A stretch of DNA of 64,000 nucleotides from Amnibacterium endophyticum (GCF_042680685.1 NZ_JBHUEA010000005.1:1-64000); one strand, 5' to 3'; positions 8,070-16,227 are shown, counted from the first letter of the stretch. A program made the numbers and translations. The notes: generated from the letters alone by a model not told the origin.

Positions 8070-9716
8070 TCACTTGACCGTGATGGCCTTGCCGTCGCCG
8101 GTCGCGCGGTTCCCGAAGGGGTCGACCGCGCGCAGCTTGTAGGTCACCTGGCTGCCGACCGTCGTGGTGTCGGTGCAGCTGTAGGTCGGCCGGCTCCAGT
8201 AGTACCGGGCCGGGGTGCTCACGGTGCAGGCGACGGCCGAGGAGCCGTTCGGCTGGTAGCGCAGCACCTGGGTCTGCAGGTACTTGTTGTCGCGGTCGAA
8301 GTTCGCCTTCCAGCTGATCTTCACCTTGCCGCCGCCGAGCGCCGAGACCGTGGGCGTGAAGGCCGAGCCGGAGAGGCGCGGGCCGTCGGCGTTCGGGGCG
8401 ATCGAGGAGACCGCGAAGCGGGCGAGCCCCTGCTGGGCGTTGCCGTTGACCGCCTTGAACTCGCCGCCGTAGACGACGTAGCGGCTGTCGCCGGACACGC
8501 TCCACACCGCCTGCTTGAGGCCGGTGTAGGTGCCGACGGTCCAGGCCGGGTACCAGTCGAGCAGGCCCGGTGCGGGCTTGCCGCCGAAGTTCGTGTACTG
8601 CTTCTTGGTCTGCTTCTTCACGGTGCCCTCGACGGACTTCGTGAAGGCGAGCGAGTGGTTGTAGCGGATCGGCTTCGTCTGCTTGAAGCCGCCCGTGGTG
8701 CTGCAGTCGTGCGCGTGGCTCGCCGTGTAGACGACGTCCCCGATCGGGAACGAGTCGTAGGTGTCGCCCTTGCAGTCCTCCAGCCAGTGGATGCCGCCGC
8801 CGCTCCACTTCGCGGCCACCAGGCCCTCCAGGCGCTTCAGCCCGCTGATGGTCGGGTGGTAGGAGTAGCCGCTCAGGTAGACGTAGTTCGAGTCGCTCGA
8901 GACGCTGTAGATGGCGGCGTCCGGCCCGCTGTTCGTGACCGACTTGTTCACCGCCCAGCTGAGGTTCGAACGGCCGGTGCCGCTGCTGACGCGGGCGCTG
9001 CCGAGCGCCTTCTTGCCGTTCATGGTGCTGAAGTGGCCGCCCACCACCACGCTGGTGCCGGACGGCGACACGGCGATGCCCTGCACCGCGCGGTTCGCCG
9101 ACGGACGCCAGGACTTCAGCGATCCGGTGGTGGAGAACGCCGCGAGGCGGGTGCGCTTCTTGCCGCTGGCGCTCGTGAACTGGCCGCCGGCGTAGACGGT
9201 GCCGCCCTTCACGGCGACGGTGTAGGGCAGCGAGTTCAGCGAGCCCTTGAAGGTGCGGTTCCGGCCCGTCACCGCGTCGATCGCCGCGATGCGGGTGTGC
9301 TTGGCGCCGTTGACCGCCGTGAAGTTGCCGACGGCGTAGATGGTCCGCTTGTCGCTGGAGACGGCCAGCGAGCGCACCTCGGAGTTGAACCCGGGCGCGA
9401 AGCCCGGCAGCAGCTCTCCGGTGCGGATGTCGTAGGCGAGCATGTTGGAGCGCCGGACGCCCGACGCCGACGTCGGCTCGCCCGCCTTCCGGACGCGGCT
9501 GAAGCGGCCCCCGGCATAGACGGTGTCGCCGATGACGACCTGCGTCCACACGACGCCGTTGATCTGCGGCGCGGGCAGCGAGTCGGTGGAGACGGTCGCG
9601 GGCGTCCCCTTCGCGGGGCGGGTGTCGGCGAAGGCCGCGGTCGGCGCGGCGAGCAGCCCGGTCACGGCGAGCGCGCCGGCGACGAGCAGGGCGAGCGGAC
9701 GGCGGCTCGCGGGCAT
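8070..9716 (-). CDS. secreted beta-propeller protein with C-terminal Ig/FN3-like domain
   Basis: This 548-aa product has a Sec signal peptide (PLALLVAGALAVTGLLAAP, cleavage after AFA near residue 30) followed by a repetitive propeller. At least five blades share the pattern V-x-G-G-x-F, for example VYAGGRFSRV, IYAVGNFTAVNG, VYAGGQFTSASG, VVVGGHFSTMNG and VVYGGEFKAVNG. A C-terminal domain (about 460-548; KVKISWKANFDRDNKYLQ, two Cys) looks FN3-like. No enzymatic motif is visible. Such proteins are usually extracellular binding or adhesion factors, and a wall-glycan role is inferred only from context. ATG 9716 was chosen for the GAAAGGA site 7 nt upstream and because it directly precedes the signal peptide. 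It lies downstream of the CDP-alcohol phosphotransferase operon. Confidence 0.85.
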   Translation of the reverse strand: MPASRRPLALLVAGALAVTGLLAAPTAAFADTRPAKGTPATVSTDSLPAPQINGVVWTQVVIGDTVYAGGRFSRVRKAGEPTSASGVRRSNMLAYDIRTGELLPGFAPGFNSEVRSLAVSSDKRTIYAVGNFTAVNGAKHTRIAAIDAVTGRNRTFKGSLNSLPYTVAVKGGTVYAGGQFTSASGKKRTRLAAFSTTGSLKSWRPSANRAVQGIAVSPSGTSVVVGGHFSTMNGKKALGSARVSSGTGRSNLSWAVNKSVTNSGPDAAIYSVSSDSNYVYLSGYSYHPTISGLKRLEGLVAAKWSGGGIHWLEDCKGDTYDSFPIGDVVYTASHAHDCSTTGGFKQTKPIRYNHSLAFTKSVEGTVKKQTKKQYTNFGGKPAPGLLDWYPAWTVGTYTGLKQAVWSVSGDSRYVVYGGEFKAVNGNAQQGLARFAVSSIAPNADGPRLSGSAFTPTVSALGGGKVKISWKANFDRDNKYLQTQVLRYQPNGSSAVACTVSTPARYYWSRPTYSCTDTTTVGSQVTYKLRAVDPFGNRATGDGKAITVK

Positions 9717-9784
9717 GGGGACGTCCTTTCCGGCGACGGGCCGGGTCGTGGTGCGGGGCACGGGTGCGGTCGGTGCGGCGCGCG

Positions 9785-10387
9785 TCAGCGCGGAGCCTTG
9801 CCGGTGAAGGCGACGACGGGGTTGCTCGTGGAGGTGTCGAGGGAGACGACGACCTTGCCGCGGTCCGACCGCGGGATCGTGAAGACGTAGACGCCGGTCA
9901 CGCTGCGCCCTGCGGCCACGCTCGAGGGGAACGGGCGGCTGCTGCTGTCGATGAGGTAGGCCGGGTCGCCGTACCTGCCCGCGGCCGCGTTCACGACCGT
10001 GTCGACGAGCGAGACGGTCCTGTCCGTCGTGTTGGTCACCGTGATCGCGAAGCGCACGCCGGGGCCGCCGATCTCGCCGGGGCTCGACGTCTTCACCGTG
10101 ACCGCCTTCATCGAGGTCACCTCGGCGGTGAGGTCCGCGCGGATCGGCGCGTCGCTCGTGATCGGGGTGGAGACCGTCGCGCCCGGCGTCGGCACGGGGC
10201 TCGGGGTCGCAGCGGGTGCGGAGGTCGCGGGCGCCGACGTCGACGGTGCGGCGGTCGGGTCGGCCTCCGCGCCGATGCTGGAGGACTGGACGGCGCCGAA
10301 GGCGGTGACGGCGATCACGGCCGCGACACCGGTGCCCACCGCAGCGGTGGTGATCCGGGCGCGGCGCGACGACGCGGGGGCGTTCAT
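9785..10387 (-). CDS. membrane-anchored or exported protein of unknown function with Ig-like (DUF4352-like) domain
   Basis: This 200-aa protein has an N-terminal membrane segment (about residues 10-32, ITTAAVGTGVAAVIAVTAFG), a short Ala/Thr/Pro/Ser linker (about 42-75) and a C-terminal beta-rich domain. The pattern VRFAITVTNTTDRTVSLVD, then PSSVAAGRSVTGVYVFTIP, is that of telokin-like/DUF4352 extracellular domains. Function is unknown. ATG 10387 overlaps the stop of the CDP-alcohol phosphotransferase gene (ATGA) and has AAGGAG upstream, so the two are translated together. The secreted beta-propeller gene follows 68 bp downstream. Confidence 0.75.
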   Translation of the reverse strand: MNAPASSRRARITTAAVGTGVAAVIAVTAFGAVQSSSIGAEADPTAAPSTSAPATSAPAATPSPVPTPGATVSTPITSDAPIRADLTAEVTSMKAVTVKTSSPGEIGGPGVRFAITVTNTTDRTVSLVDTVVNAAAGRYGDPAYLIDSSSRPFPSSVAAGRSVTGVYVFTIPRSDRGKVVVSLDTSTSNPVVAFTGKAPR

Positions 10388-11184
10388 CGGGAGGGCTCCT
10401 TGACGGGGTCGAGTCGGGCGATGTCGCGGTACCACTTCGGCAGCGCGAGGGCGAGGTAGGCGGCGGACGCCGCGAACAGCAGGGTGTAGACGAGGCGGAA
10501 GGCGTCGGGCCAGCCGAGCAGCAGGAACGCGAGGATCAGGACGCCGTAGTCGGTCGGCGCGCCGAGCAGCGCGCGCAGCGGCGTGCTCCCGCCGCGGATG
10601 ACCGCGGTCGTGGAGCTGCGCAGGCGCGCGGCCTTCAGCAGGTCGTTCAGCAGGAAGACCGCGAACGAGACCGCGGCGACCGCGCCGAAGCCGATCGGCA
10701 CGAGCAGCCAGGCGCGCTCGCCCGCGGGGACGAGGAAGCGGTACGCGGCGATCAGCACCGCGGCGTGCAGGGTCGCGAGCTTGACGGCGTCGACGACGTG
10801 GTCGAGCCACTCGCCCGCCGCGCTGCCGCCGCCGCGCAGGCGGGCGACCTGACCGTCGGCGGAGTCGAAGGCGTAGCCGGCCGCGAGCAGCAGCGCGACG
10901 GCGAGCCCGAGCGCGAGGCTCGGCGGCACGAGCGCGAGCAGCAGGATCGCGATGCCGCTGAAGGCTGCGCTGATCGCGGTCACCTGGTTCGGCGTGAGCC
11001 CGGCGCGATACGCGGCCGCGGCGATGAGCCGACCGAGCGGCCGGTTGACGTAGATCGAGTACGCGGGCGCGCCGCGGCCAGCGGGCTTCTGCGCGCCGCG
11101 CAGGCGCTGCAGCACGGACCGGTAGGTCTCGATCTCGGGCGCGTCGAAGGCCGGGCGGGCGTCGTGGACCGTCGGGGAGGGCAT
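10384..11184 (-). CDS. CDP-alcohol phosphatidyltransferase family membrane protein
   Basis: This 266-aa integral membrane enzyme carries the full CDP-OH-P signature D-x2-D-G-x2-A-R-x8-G-x3-D-x3-D as DSADGQVARLRGGG, then GEWLDHVVD (about residues 108-136). It moves an alcohol-phosphate from a CDP-activated donor to a second alcohol. The N-terminal extension (SIYVNRPLGRLIAAAAYRAG) is like that of phosphoinositol or DIPP synthase-type members. The substrate is unknown; with CDP-polyol genes elsewhere in the locus, a wall-polymer or glycophospholipid precursor is possible. It heads an operon with two exported proteins; a candidate promoter lies at 11230-11257. Confidence 0.9.
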   Translation of the reverse strand: MPSPTVHDARPAFDAPEIETYRSVLQRLRGAQKPAGRGAPAYSIYVNRPLGRLIAAAAYRAGLTPNQVTAISAAFSGIAILLLALVPPSLALGLAVALLLAAGYAFDSADGQVARLRGGGSAAGEWLDHVVDAVKLATLHAAVLIAAYRFLVPAGERAWLLVPIGFGAVAAVSFAVFLLNDLLKAARLRSSTTAVIRGGSTPLRALLGAPTDYGVLILAFLLLGWPDAFRLVYTLLFAASAAYLALALPKWYRDIARLDPVKEPSR

Positions 11185-11229
11185 GAGGCGGGTCCTCTGT
11201 CAGATCGCGCTGGGTGACGCGACCGGCTC

Positions 11230-11275
11230 ACTGTAGAGGGTTCTTCGAGTTCCGCAAGAGGCCCCTCAACAGGGG
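11230..11275 (-). promoter_or_regulatory. candidate promoter and C4/G4 dyad for the CDP-alcohol phosphotransferase operon
   Basis: On the minus strand TTGCGG (11252-11257) is followed after 16 bp by TACAGT (11230-11235), 46 bp before the ATG at 11184. Just upstream is the dyad CCCCTGTTGAGGGG (11262-11275), similar to dyads before other transcription units in this window. Read by eye only. Confidence 0.45.
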
Positions 11276-11377
11276 GTTCCCCCGATGCCCCTGACGGGCC
11301 CCAGACCTTTGCAGCGACCGTCCGGGGACTGAGTCCCAACCTGGTGTCGACCGACAGCCGGCCGTGACGAACCCGTA

Positions 11378-11401
11378 GCCGGGCGGGCGCGTCCGCCCGG
11401 C
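11378..11401 (-). terminator. GC-rich hairpin downstream of manA
   Basis: GCCGGGCGG (11378-11386) and its exact complement CCGCCCGGC (11393-11401) enclose a 6-nt loop, 34 bp after the manA stop. No T-run is present. Confidence 0.55.
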
Positions 11402-11435
11402 TGATCGGGGGGGGGCGGACGCGGCACGCACCTTC

Positions 11436-12767
11436 TCAGGGCGTGGTCGCGACCACCGCGATCGCCGACCCCGTGAACGTGAGCGGCCCCTCGTCCGGCG
11501 AGACGAACGCGGCCTCGCCGCGCGCCAGGTCGACCGCGCCCTCCGTGCCCGCCACCCGCGCGGTGCCGGACAGCACGAGCACGATCGCCGGGCCGTTCAG
11601 CGGCATCGTCACCGCGGCCGGTCCGCTCAACCGGTAGCCGTGCACCGCCGCCTCGTCGCCGATCGCGATCCGCGCCAGCTCGAAGTCGCCCTCGGCAGGC
11701 CGGTAGACGACCGCGCCGTCCGTCGGCTCCTCGGGACGGATCGCCGGCACCGGCAGCGCCTCGAAGCGCATGATGGCCAGCAGCTCGTCGACGTCGACGT
11801 GCTTGGAGGTCAGCCCGCCGCGGAGGACGTTGTCGCTCGCGGCCATCAGCTCCACGCCGAAGCCCTCGAGGTAGGCGTGGGGCACGCCGGCACCGAGCGC
11901 GAGCGCCTGCCCCTGCTGGAGCGAGACGCGGTTCAGCAGCAGCGCGACGAGGATGCCGGGGTCGCCGGGCGACGTGTCCGCGAGCACGCCGATCGTCTCC
12001 CACTCGCGCGCGAAGCTGCTGGTGGCGGACATCCGCGCGGCCGCGCGCACGACGGCCGCGACCTCGCGGTCGACGTCCTCGCCGCCGCGGAGCGCGTGCT
12101 CCACGAAGTCCTGCAGCGCGTTGCCCGAGCCGCTGTGCGCGGGGACCGTCGTGCCCTCGCCCGGCATGCCGTCCTCGACGACGTGCCACGAGCTGCCGGT
12201 CGAGCCGGTCGCGGCGGGGTCCCCGGCCTCGAGGCGCTCCGCGAGCCCGCGGATCACGCCCCGGTCGTCGCCCTCGGCGACGGCGCCCAGCTCGGCGAGC
12301 AGCATCCGCGTCTCGCTGAGGTGCCGGAAGCCGGCGAGCGCCTCGAAGGTCGGCGACAGCGCGAGGATCAGCTCCGGCTTCGGGGAGTCGTCGCGGTAGT
12401 TGCGCTCCGCCGCCTCGATCGGGACGCCGGACCGCTCCTCGCGGGCGAAGCCGGTCTTCGCCTGCTCCGCGTCGGGGTGCACCTGGAGGGAGAGCGGCTC
12501 GTCGGCCGCGAGCAGCTTGAGCAGGAACGGGAGCCGCTCGTAGCGCGGGCCGAGCGCGGCGGCGGGGTCCTCGGCGATCAGGTCGTCGAGGCGTCGGCCG
12601 GCGGAGCCCGGGGTCGCCCCGGTCGCGGTGCTCGGGCCTGCGGGATGTGCGCCGAACCACAGCTCGGCCTCCGGCCCGCCGCTCGGCTCGCGGCCCGTGA
12701 GGTCCGCGATCGCCTTGCGCGACCCCCAGGCGTAGTCCTTCATCGCGCCTTCGATGCCGACGAACAC
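11436..12767 (-). CDS. manA: mannose-6-phosphate isomerase, class I
   Basis: This 443-aa cytosolic zinc enzyme interconverts fructose-6-phosphate and mannose-6-phosphate, the entry to GDP-mannose for wall glycans. Its start (FVGIEGAMKDYAWGS) is the family N-terminus. LSLQVHPDAEQA (about 92-103) supplies the Gln and His zinc ligands, SPKPELILAL the Glu, and GVPHAYLEGFGVELMAASDN the second His and the active-site loop. Length agrees with actinobacterial ManA. The GTG at 12767 follows GGGAGGGGGG and keeps the conserved N-terminus, whereas ATG 12743 would remove it. It is transcribed away from the GIY-YIG repeat unit; no other mannose-activation gene is in the window. Confidence 0.93.
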   Translation of the reverse strand: MFVGIEGAMKDYAWGSRKAIADLTGREPSGGPEAELWFGAHPAGPSTATGATPGSAGRRLDDLIAEDPAAALGPRYERLPFLLKLLAADEPLSLQVHPDAEQAKTGFAREERSGVPIEAAERNYRDDSPKPELILALSPTFEALAGFRHLSETRMLLAELGAVAEGDDRGVIRGLAERLEAGDPAATGSTGSSWHVVEDGMPGEGTTVPAHSGSGNALQDFVEHALRGGEDVDREVAAVVRAAARMSATSSFAREWETIGVLADTSPGDPGILVALLLNRVSLQQGQALALGAGVPHAYLEGFGVELMAASDNVLRGGLTSKHVDVDELLAIMRFEALPVPAIRPEEPTDGAVVYRPAEGDFELARIAIGDEAAVHGYRLSGPAAVTMPLNGPAIVLVLSGTARVAGTEGAVDLARGEAAFVSPDEGPLTFTGSAIAVVATTP

Positions 12768-12855
12768 GGCCGCCCCCCTCCCGCCGGATCGGTTCCGGTC
12801 GCCCCGCATTCCTACCGGTCCGCCCCGGACCTCCGCTCCGTGCCCGAGTGCGAGC

Positions 12856-13007
12856 GGTGGTCTCGACAGGCTCGACCAGCGGGTGACGTCCGCCCACCCC
12901 GCTGGTCGAGCCCGTCGAGACCACCCGCCCGTCCACCCCGCCCCGCTGGTCGAGCCCGTCGAGACCACCCGCCCCGCCCCGCCCCGCTGGTCGAGCCTGT
13001 CGAGGCC
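12856..13007. repeat. REP-like palindromes, left of the GIY-YIG gene (one forward, three inverted copies)
   Basis: A forward copy with core GGTCTCGACAGGCTCGACC lies at 12856-12883. Three copies in the opposite orientation (core GGTCGAGCCYGTCGAGACC) start at 12897, 12941 and 12982, the last ending diverged. Each core can fold by pairing TGG..TCGA with TCGACCA. The same core occurs to the right of the gene at 13384-13411. Confidence 0.85.
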
Positions 13008-13061
13008 AGCCGCATGTGGAGAACGTCGACCGGCTGCGGAGTCCGCTCGATACCGTCCGCC

Positions 13062-13376
13062 ATGCCCTGGACCTACATGCTGCGCTGCGCCGACGGGTCC
13101 TACTACGTCGGCAGCACCTGGAACCTCGACGTCCGCCTCGCGCAGCACGCCTCCGGTGAGGGCGCCGAGTACACGAAGCGCCGACGCCCCGTCGAACTCG
13201 TCTACGCGGCCGAGTTCGACCGCATCGACGAGGCCTTCGCCTGGGAGAAGCGGCTGCAGGGCTGGAGCCGCGCGAAGCGGGAAGCCGTGATCCGTGGCGA
13301 CTGGGCAGCGCTTCCAGGGCTGAGCAGGTCGAAGACGCCGAGGCGCGCCCCTGCCGCGGATTCCGACAGCGAGTGA
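13062..13376 (+). CDS. GIY-YIG nuclease-domain protein
   Basis: This 104-aa protein is a stand-alone GIY-YIG domain of UPF0213/YhbQ type. TYMLRCADGSYYVGST (residues 4-19) covers the two tyrosine motifs, LDVRLAQHASGEGAEYTKRR holds the conserved Arg and His, and FAWEKRLQGWSRAKREAVI carries the metal-binding Glu and the C-terminal basic helix. Small GIY-YIG proteins cleave or nick DNA, but the physiological role of this subgroup is mostly unknown. The gene is not part of the glycan pathway and is bracketed by REP-like palindromes, as the DUF559 gene is by different repeats. The start ATG 13062 matches family N-termini; a TACCGT element 5 bp upstream suggests a leaderless transcript. Confidence 0.88.
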   Translation: MPWTYMLRCADGSYYVGSTWNLDVRLAQHASGEGAEYTKRRRPVELVYAAEFDRIDEAFAWEKRLQGWSRAKREAVIRGDWAALPGLSRSKTPRRAPAADSDSE

Positions 13377-13383
13377 TGCGGGC

Positions 13384-13482
13384 GGTGGTCTCGACAGGCT
13401 CGACCAGCGGGACAGGGTCGACCAGCGGGACAGGGGCGACCAGCGGGACAGGGGCGACCAGCGGGACAGGGTCGACCAGCGG
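13384..13482. repeat. REP-like copy followed by 18-bp tandem repeats
   Basis: A full forward REP-like copy (13384-13411) runs straight into four more copies of its own last 18 bases. Units start at 13393, 13411, 13429, 13447 and 13465, with consensus GACAGGGKCGACCAGCGG. The array therefore looks like slippage-driven expansion of the right half of the element. It ends 54 bp before the next gene. Confidence 0.9.
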
Positions 13483-13524
13483 AAGCGGGACGGCGCGGAG
13501 CCGGGCGGGAGGCGGGAGGCTCCG

Positions 13525-13530
13525 TAGACT
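13525..13530 (+). promoter_or_regulatory. candidate -10 element of a leaderless promoter
   Basis: TAGACT lies 6 bp before the GTG at 13537, the spacing expected when transcription starts at the start codon. No clear -35 is visible. Confidence 0.4.
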
Positions 13531-13536
13531 CGGCGG

Positions 13537-14844
13537 GTGCGCAGCGAGCGGGCGAGGGACGTCTTCGTCTTCGTGGCCCTGTTCTCGCTGTGGGACGGCG
13601 ACGGCATGCGCAACGCGCTCAGCTGGTGGGGCTTCGGCGCCGTCTCGCTCGCGCTGCTGGTCGTCGGCGTCGTCGTGCTGCGGCAGGAGCGCGCGCGCCT
13701 GAAGCCGCTGCTGCGCAGCTGGAGCGCGGCCCCGATCCTCGGCTTCATCGCCTTCTGCCTGCTGTCGACCGCGTGGTCCGAGTACCGCCTCGCGACGCTG
13801 CTCGGCTGGACGATCCAGGCCGCGACCGCGACGGTCGCCGTCGCGCTCGCCGTCGCCCGTCCGCCCGGACGGCTGATCGCGATCGGCGCGCTGATGCTGC
13901 ACGTGCACCTCGCGCTCGCGATCGTCTTCGAGGTCGCGGTCGCGCTCTCCCCCGCCGGCGAGATCCTGCCGCTCTGGACCGACTACGGCGCGAACGTGCC
14001 GGGCGCCTACTACTGGAGCCAGGGGCTCATCTTCTCCGGCGGCCGCATCCAGGGCATCGTCGGCAACGCGAACCTCACCTGCTTCATCGCCGTGCTCGCG
14101 CTGATCCTGCTCGCGACCCTCTGGCGCGCGGGCCGGCTCCGCCTGCGGCTCGTCGTCGCCGGCGCGGCGCTCGACCTGGTCGCCATCGCGCTCAGCCGCT
14201 CCGCGACCGCGCTCATCGCGCTGATCGCGGTCGCCGCCGCGGCGGTCTTCGTCCTCGGCTACCGCCGCGCCGGGCCGGCGGTCCGCGGCGTGCTCATCGG
14301 TGGCGGCGTGCTCGCGATCGCGGTCGTGGCGCTCGGGTCCTCCCGCCTCGCGGAGCCGCTGCTCGCGGTGCTCGGCCGCGGCGACGACTTCACCGGCCGC
14401 TTCGAGATCTGGCGCCTGGTCGGGCAGCTCGTCGCCGACCATCCCGCGCTCGGCTGGGGCTGGATCGGCTACTGGGCGCCATGGGTCTACCCGTTCGACA
14501 ACCTGGTCGTCCGCGCCGGCGTGCAGTACCTGCAGGCGCACAACGCCTACCTCGACGTGCTGATGCAGACCGGGGCCGTGGGACTGCTGCTCTTCGCCAT
14601 GGTGCTGGGCTCGCTGATCTGGCGCGCGCTCCGCCTCGCCGTCGTGCCGCGGCCCTTCTCCGCGCTGCCGCTGCTGCTCGTCGTGGCGCTGCTGACGCAG
14701 GCGCTGGCGGAGAGCCGGCTGCTGATCGAGGGCAACTGGGCGCTGCTCGTGACGCTCTCGCTGCTCGTCCCCGCCGCGTCGACCTCACGCGACCTCTCCA
14801 CCGCCCCCGAACACGGGGGCGTGCGCGATCGGGCCCTTCACTAG
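13537..14844 (+). CDS. O-antigen ligase/polymerase (Wzy_C domain) integral membrane protein
   Basis: This 435-aa protein has about 10-12 membrane helices. The central periplasmic loop contains GGRIQGIVGNANLTC and the Wzy_C core, with GRGDDFTGRFEIWRLVGQLV near 285-304, HPALGWGWIGYW, then QAHNAYLDVLMQTGAVGLLL. These are hallmark motifs of ligases and polymerases acting on undecaprenyl-linked glycans at the outer membrane face. The gene leads a collinear set with a DUF1972 GT4, a second GT4 and a cytidylyltransferase. The GTG start at 13537 follows a TAGACT element at leaderless spacing. Its last codons overlap a GC dyad at 14804-14819. Confidence 0.9.
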   Translation: MRSERARDVFVFVALFSLWDGDGMRNALSWWGFGAVSLALLVVGVVVLRQERARLKPLLRSWSAAPILGFIAFCLLSTAWSEYRLATLLGWTIQAATATVAVALAVARPPGRLIAIGALMLHVHLALAIVFEVAVALSPAGEILPLWTDYGANVPGAYYWSQGLIFSGGRIQGIVGNANLTCFIAVLALILLATLWRAGRLRLRLVVAGAALDLVAIALSRSATALIALIAVAAAAVFVLGYRRAGPAVRGVLIGGGVLAIAVVALGSSRLAEPLLAVLGRGDDFTGRFEIWRLVGQLVADHPALGWGWIGYWAPWVYPFDNLVVRAGVQYLQAHNAYLDVLMQTGAVGLLLFAMVLGSLIWRALRLAVVPRPFSALPLLLVVALLTQALAESRLLIEGNWALLVTLSLLVPAASTSRDLSTAPEHGGVRDRALH

Positions 14845-14847
14845 GCT
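14804..14847 (+). promoter_or_regulatory. C5-GAA dyad and -10-like element upstream of the DUF1972 glycosyltransferase
   Basis: CCCCCGAACACGGGGG (14804-14819) is followed 22 bp later by TAGGCT (14842-14847), overlapping the end of the preceding gene. The dyad resembles those at 30504, 41203 and 42515. The leader to the next gene would be about 140 nt. Confidence 0.35.
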
Positions 14848-14988
14848 CCCCCTCACCACTCGGTCTCGACCCACGCGGACTACCCGGTCCGTGCGCGCCC
14901 GAGGGGCACCCGCTACCCGCCGCCGCGCCCCGATCGCGGCAGCGCACGACCGACCCGCCTCGGGCGCGCGCACCCACCCGAGGGACCC

Positions 14989-16227
14989 ATGACCTCACTC
15001 GCCTCAGCTCCCCCCAAGCACCGGATGGGGATCGCACCGATGCGCATCGCGATGCTCGGCACCCGCGGGGTCCCGGCCGCATACGGCGGCTTCGAGACGG
15101 CGGTGGAGGAGGTCGGCCAGCGGCTCGTCAGCCAGGGGCACCGGGTGACCGTCTACGGCCGCTCGACGGGCGAGCAGGCGCCGCGCGAGCACCTCGGCAT
15201 GAAGCTGGTCACGCTGCCGGCGCTGCGCACGAAGACCCTCGAGACCCTCAGCCACACCGCACTGTCGGCCGCCCACCTCGGCGCGACCCGCCGCCACGAC
15301 GTCGCCTTCGTCTTCAACGCCGCGAACGCGCCGCTGATCCCGATGATCCGCAGCCGTGGCACCGCCGTCGCCGTCCACGTGGACGGCCTCGAGTGGAAGC
15401 GCGACAAGTGGGGCGCCTGGGGCCGCCGCTACTACCGCATGGCCGAGCAGGTCGCCGTCCGCGAGGCGGACGCGCTGATCGCCGACGCCCGCGGCATCCA
15501 GGACTACTACACGGACGAGTTCGGCATCCAGACCGACCTCATCACCTACGGCACCAAGATCCTGAAGGACAGCCCCACCGACCTCATCGAGGGCATCGGA
15601 CTCGTGCCGGGCCACTACCACGTGGTCGTCGCGCGCTTCGAGCCGGAGAACCACGTCGACGTGATCGTGGAGGGGTACCGCCGCAGCGGCGCGACGATGC
15701 CCCTCGTCGTCGTCGGCAGCGCGCCCTACGCGGCGGAGCACACCGAGCGGATCCGGCGGCTCGCGGAGGGCGACGCCCGCATCCGCCTGCTCGGCGGCGT
15801 CTACGACCAGCGGATGCTGGACCAGCTGTACTCGCACGCCCTCAGCTACCTGCACGGCCACAGCGTCGGCGGCACGAACCCGTCCCTGCTGCGCGCGATG
15901 GGCGCCGGCACCGCGGTCGTCGGCTGGGACGTCGTCTTCAACCGCGAGGTCGCCGGCACGGCGGGCCTCTACTTCTCGTCGGCCGCGGAGCTCGCGAGAT
16001 CGATCGAGGAGGTGGAGCGGTACCCGTTCCGGTTCCGCGACATCGGCGAGCTGATGCAGGAGCGGGCGCGGGAGCGCTACGACTGGGACGCCGTCACGGA
16101 GTGCTACGAATCGCTCGCCGCGAAGCTGGCGCGCGGGTACAGCACCCGCGGCATGTCGAGCGGACGCCGGGCGCAGTCGGCGTGGTCCGTCCGCAACCCG
16201 CAGGCCGCGGACGCCGCTCGTGGCTGA
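14989..16227 (+). CDS. DUF1972-type GT4 glycosyltransferase (rhamnosyltransferase-like)
   Basis: This 412-aa GT-B enzyme carries the DUF1972 N-terminal signature AMLGTRGVPAAYGGFETAVE (about residues 20-39), shared with WchF/Cps2T-type enzymes that add rhamnose as the second sugar of a capsule repeat. The donor domain has HYHVVVARFEPENHVDVIVE, then YLHGHSVGGTNPSLLRAMGA and TAGLYFSSAAELARSIEE. Rhamnose specificity is inferred from the family and from the rmlABCD genes at 52-55 kb. The chosen ATG 14989 has GAGGGA upstream; internal ATGs at 15025 and 15040 lack a good RBS. The next gene overlaps by 8 bp. Confidence 0.9.
   Translation: MTSLASAPPKHRMGIAPMRIAMLGTRGVPAAYGGFETAVEEVGQRLVSQGHRVTVYGRSTGEQAPREHLGMKLVTLPALRTKTLETLSHTALSAAHLGATRRHDVAFVFNAANAPLIPMIRSRGTAVAVHVDGLEWKRDKWGAWGRRYYRMAEQVAVREADALIADARGIQDYYTDEFGIQTDLITYGTKILKDSPTDLIEGIGLVPGHYHVVVARFEPENHVDVIVEGYRRSGATMPLVVVGSAPYAAEHTERIRRLAEGDARIRLLGGVYDQRMLDQLYSHALSYLHGHSVGGTNPSLLRAMGAGTAVVGWDVVFNREVAGTAGLYFSSAAELARSIEEVERYPFRFRDIGELMQERARERYDWDAVTECYESLAAKLARGYSTRGMSSGRRAQSAWSVRNPQAADAARG

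Noticed and set aside
13384..13482. CRISPR or integron attC-like array
   Set aside because: The 18-bp units are contiguous without spacers and no integrase is present.
13373..13702. Open frame encoding a Thr/Ser-Gly-Thr-Gly repeat peptide
   Set aside because: It is the translation of the 18-bp tandem array and then runs out of frame into the Wzy-like gene; no start signal.
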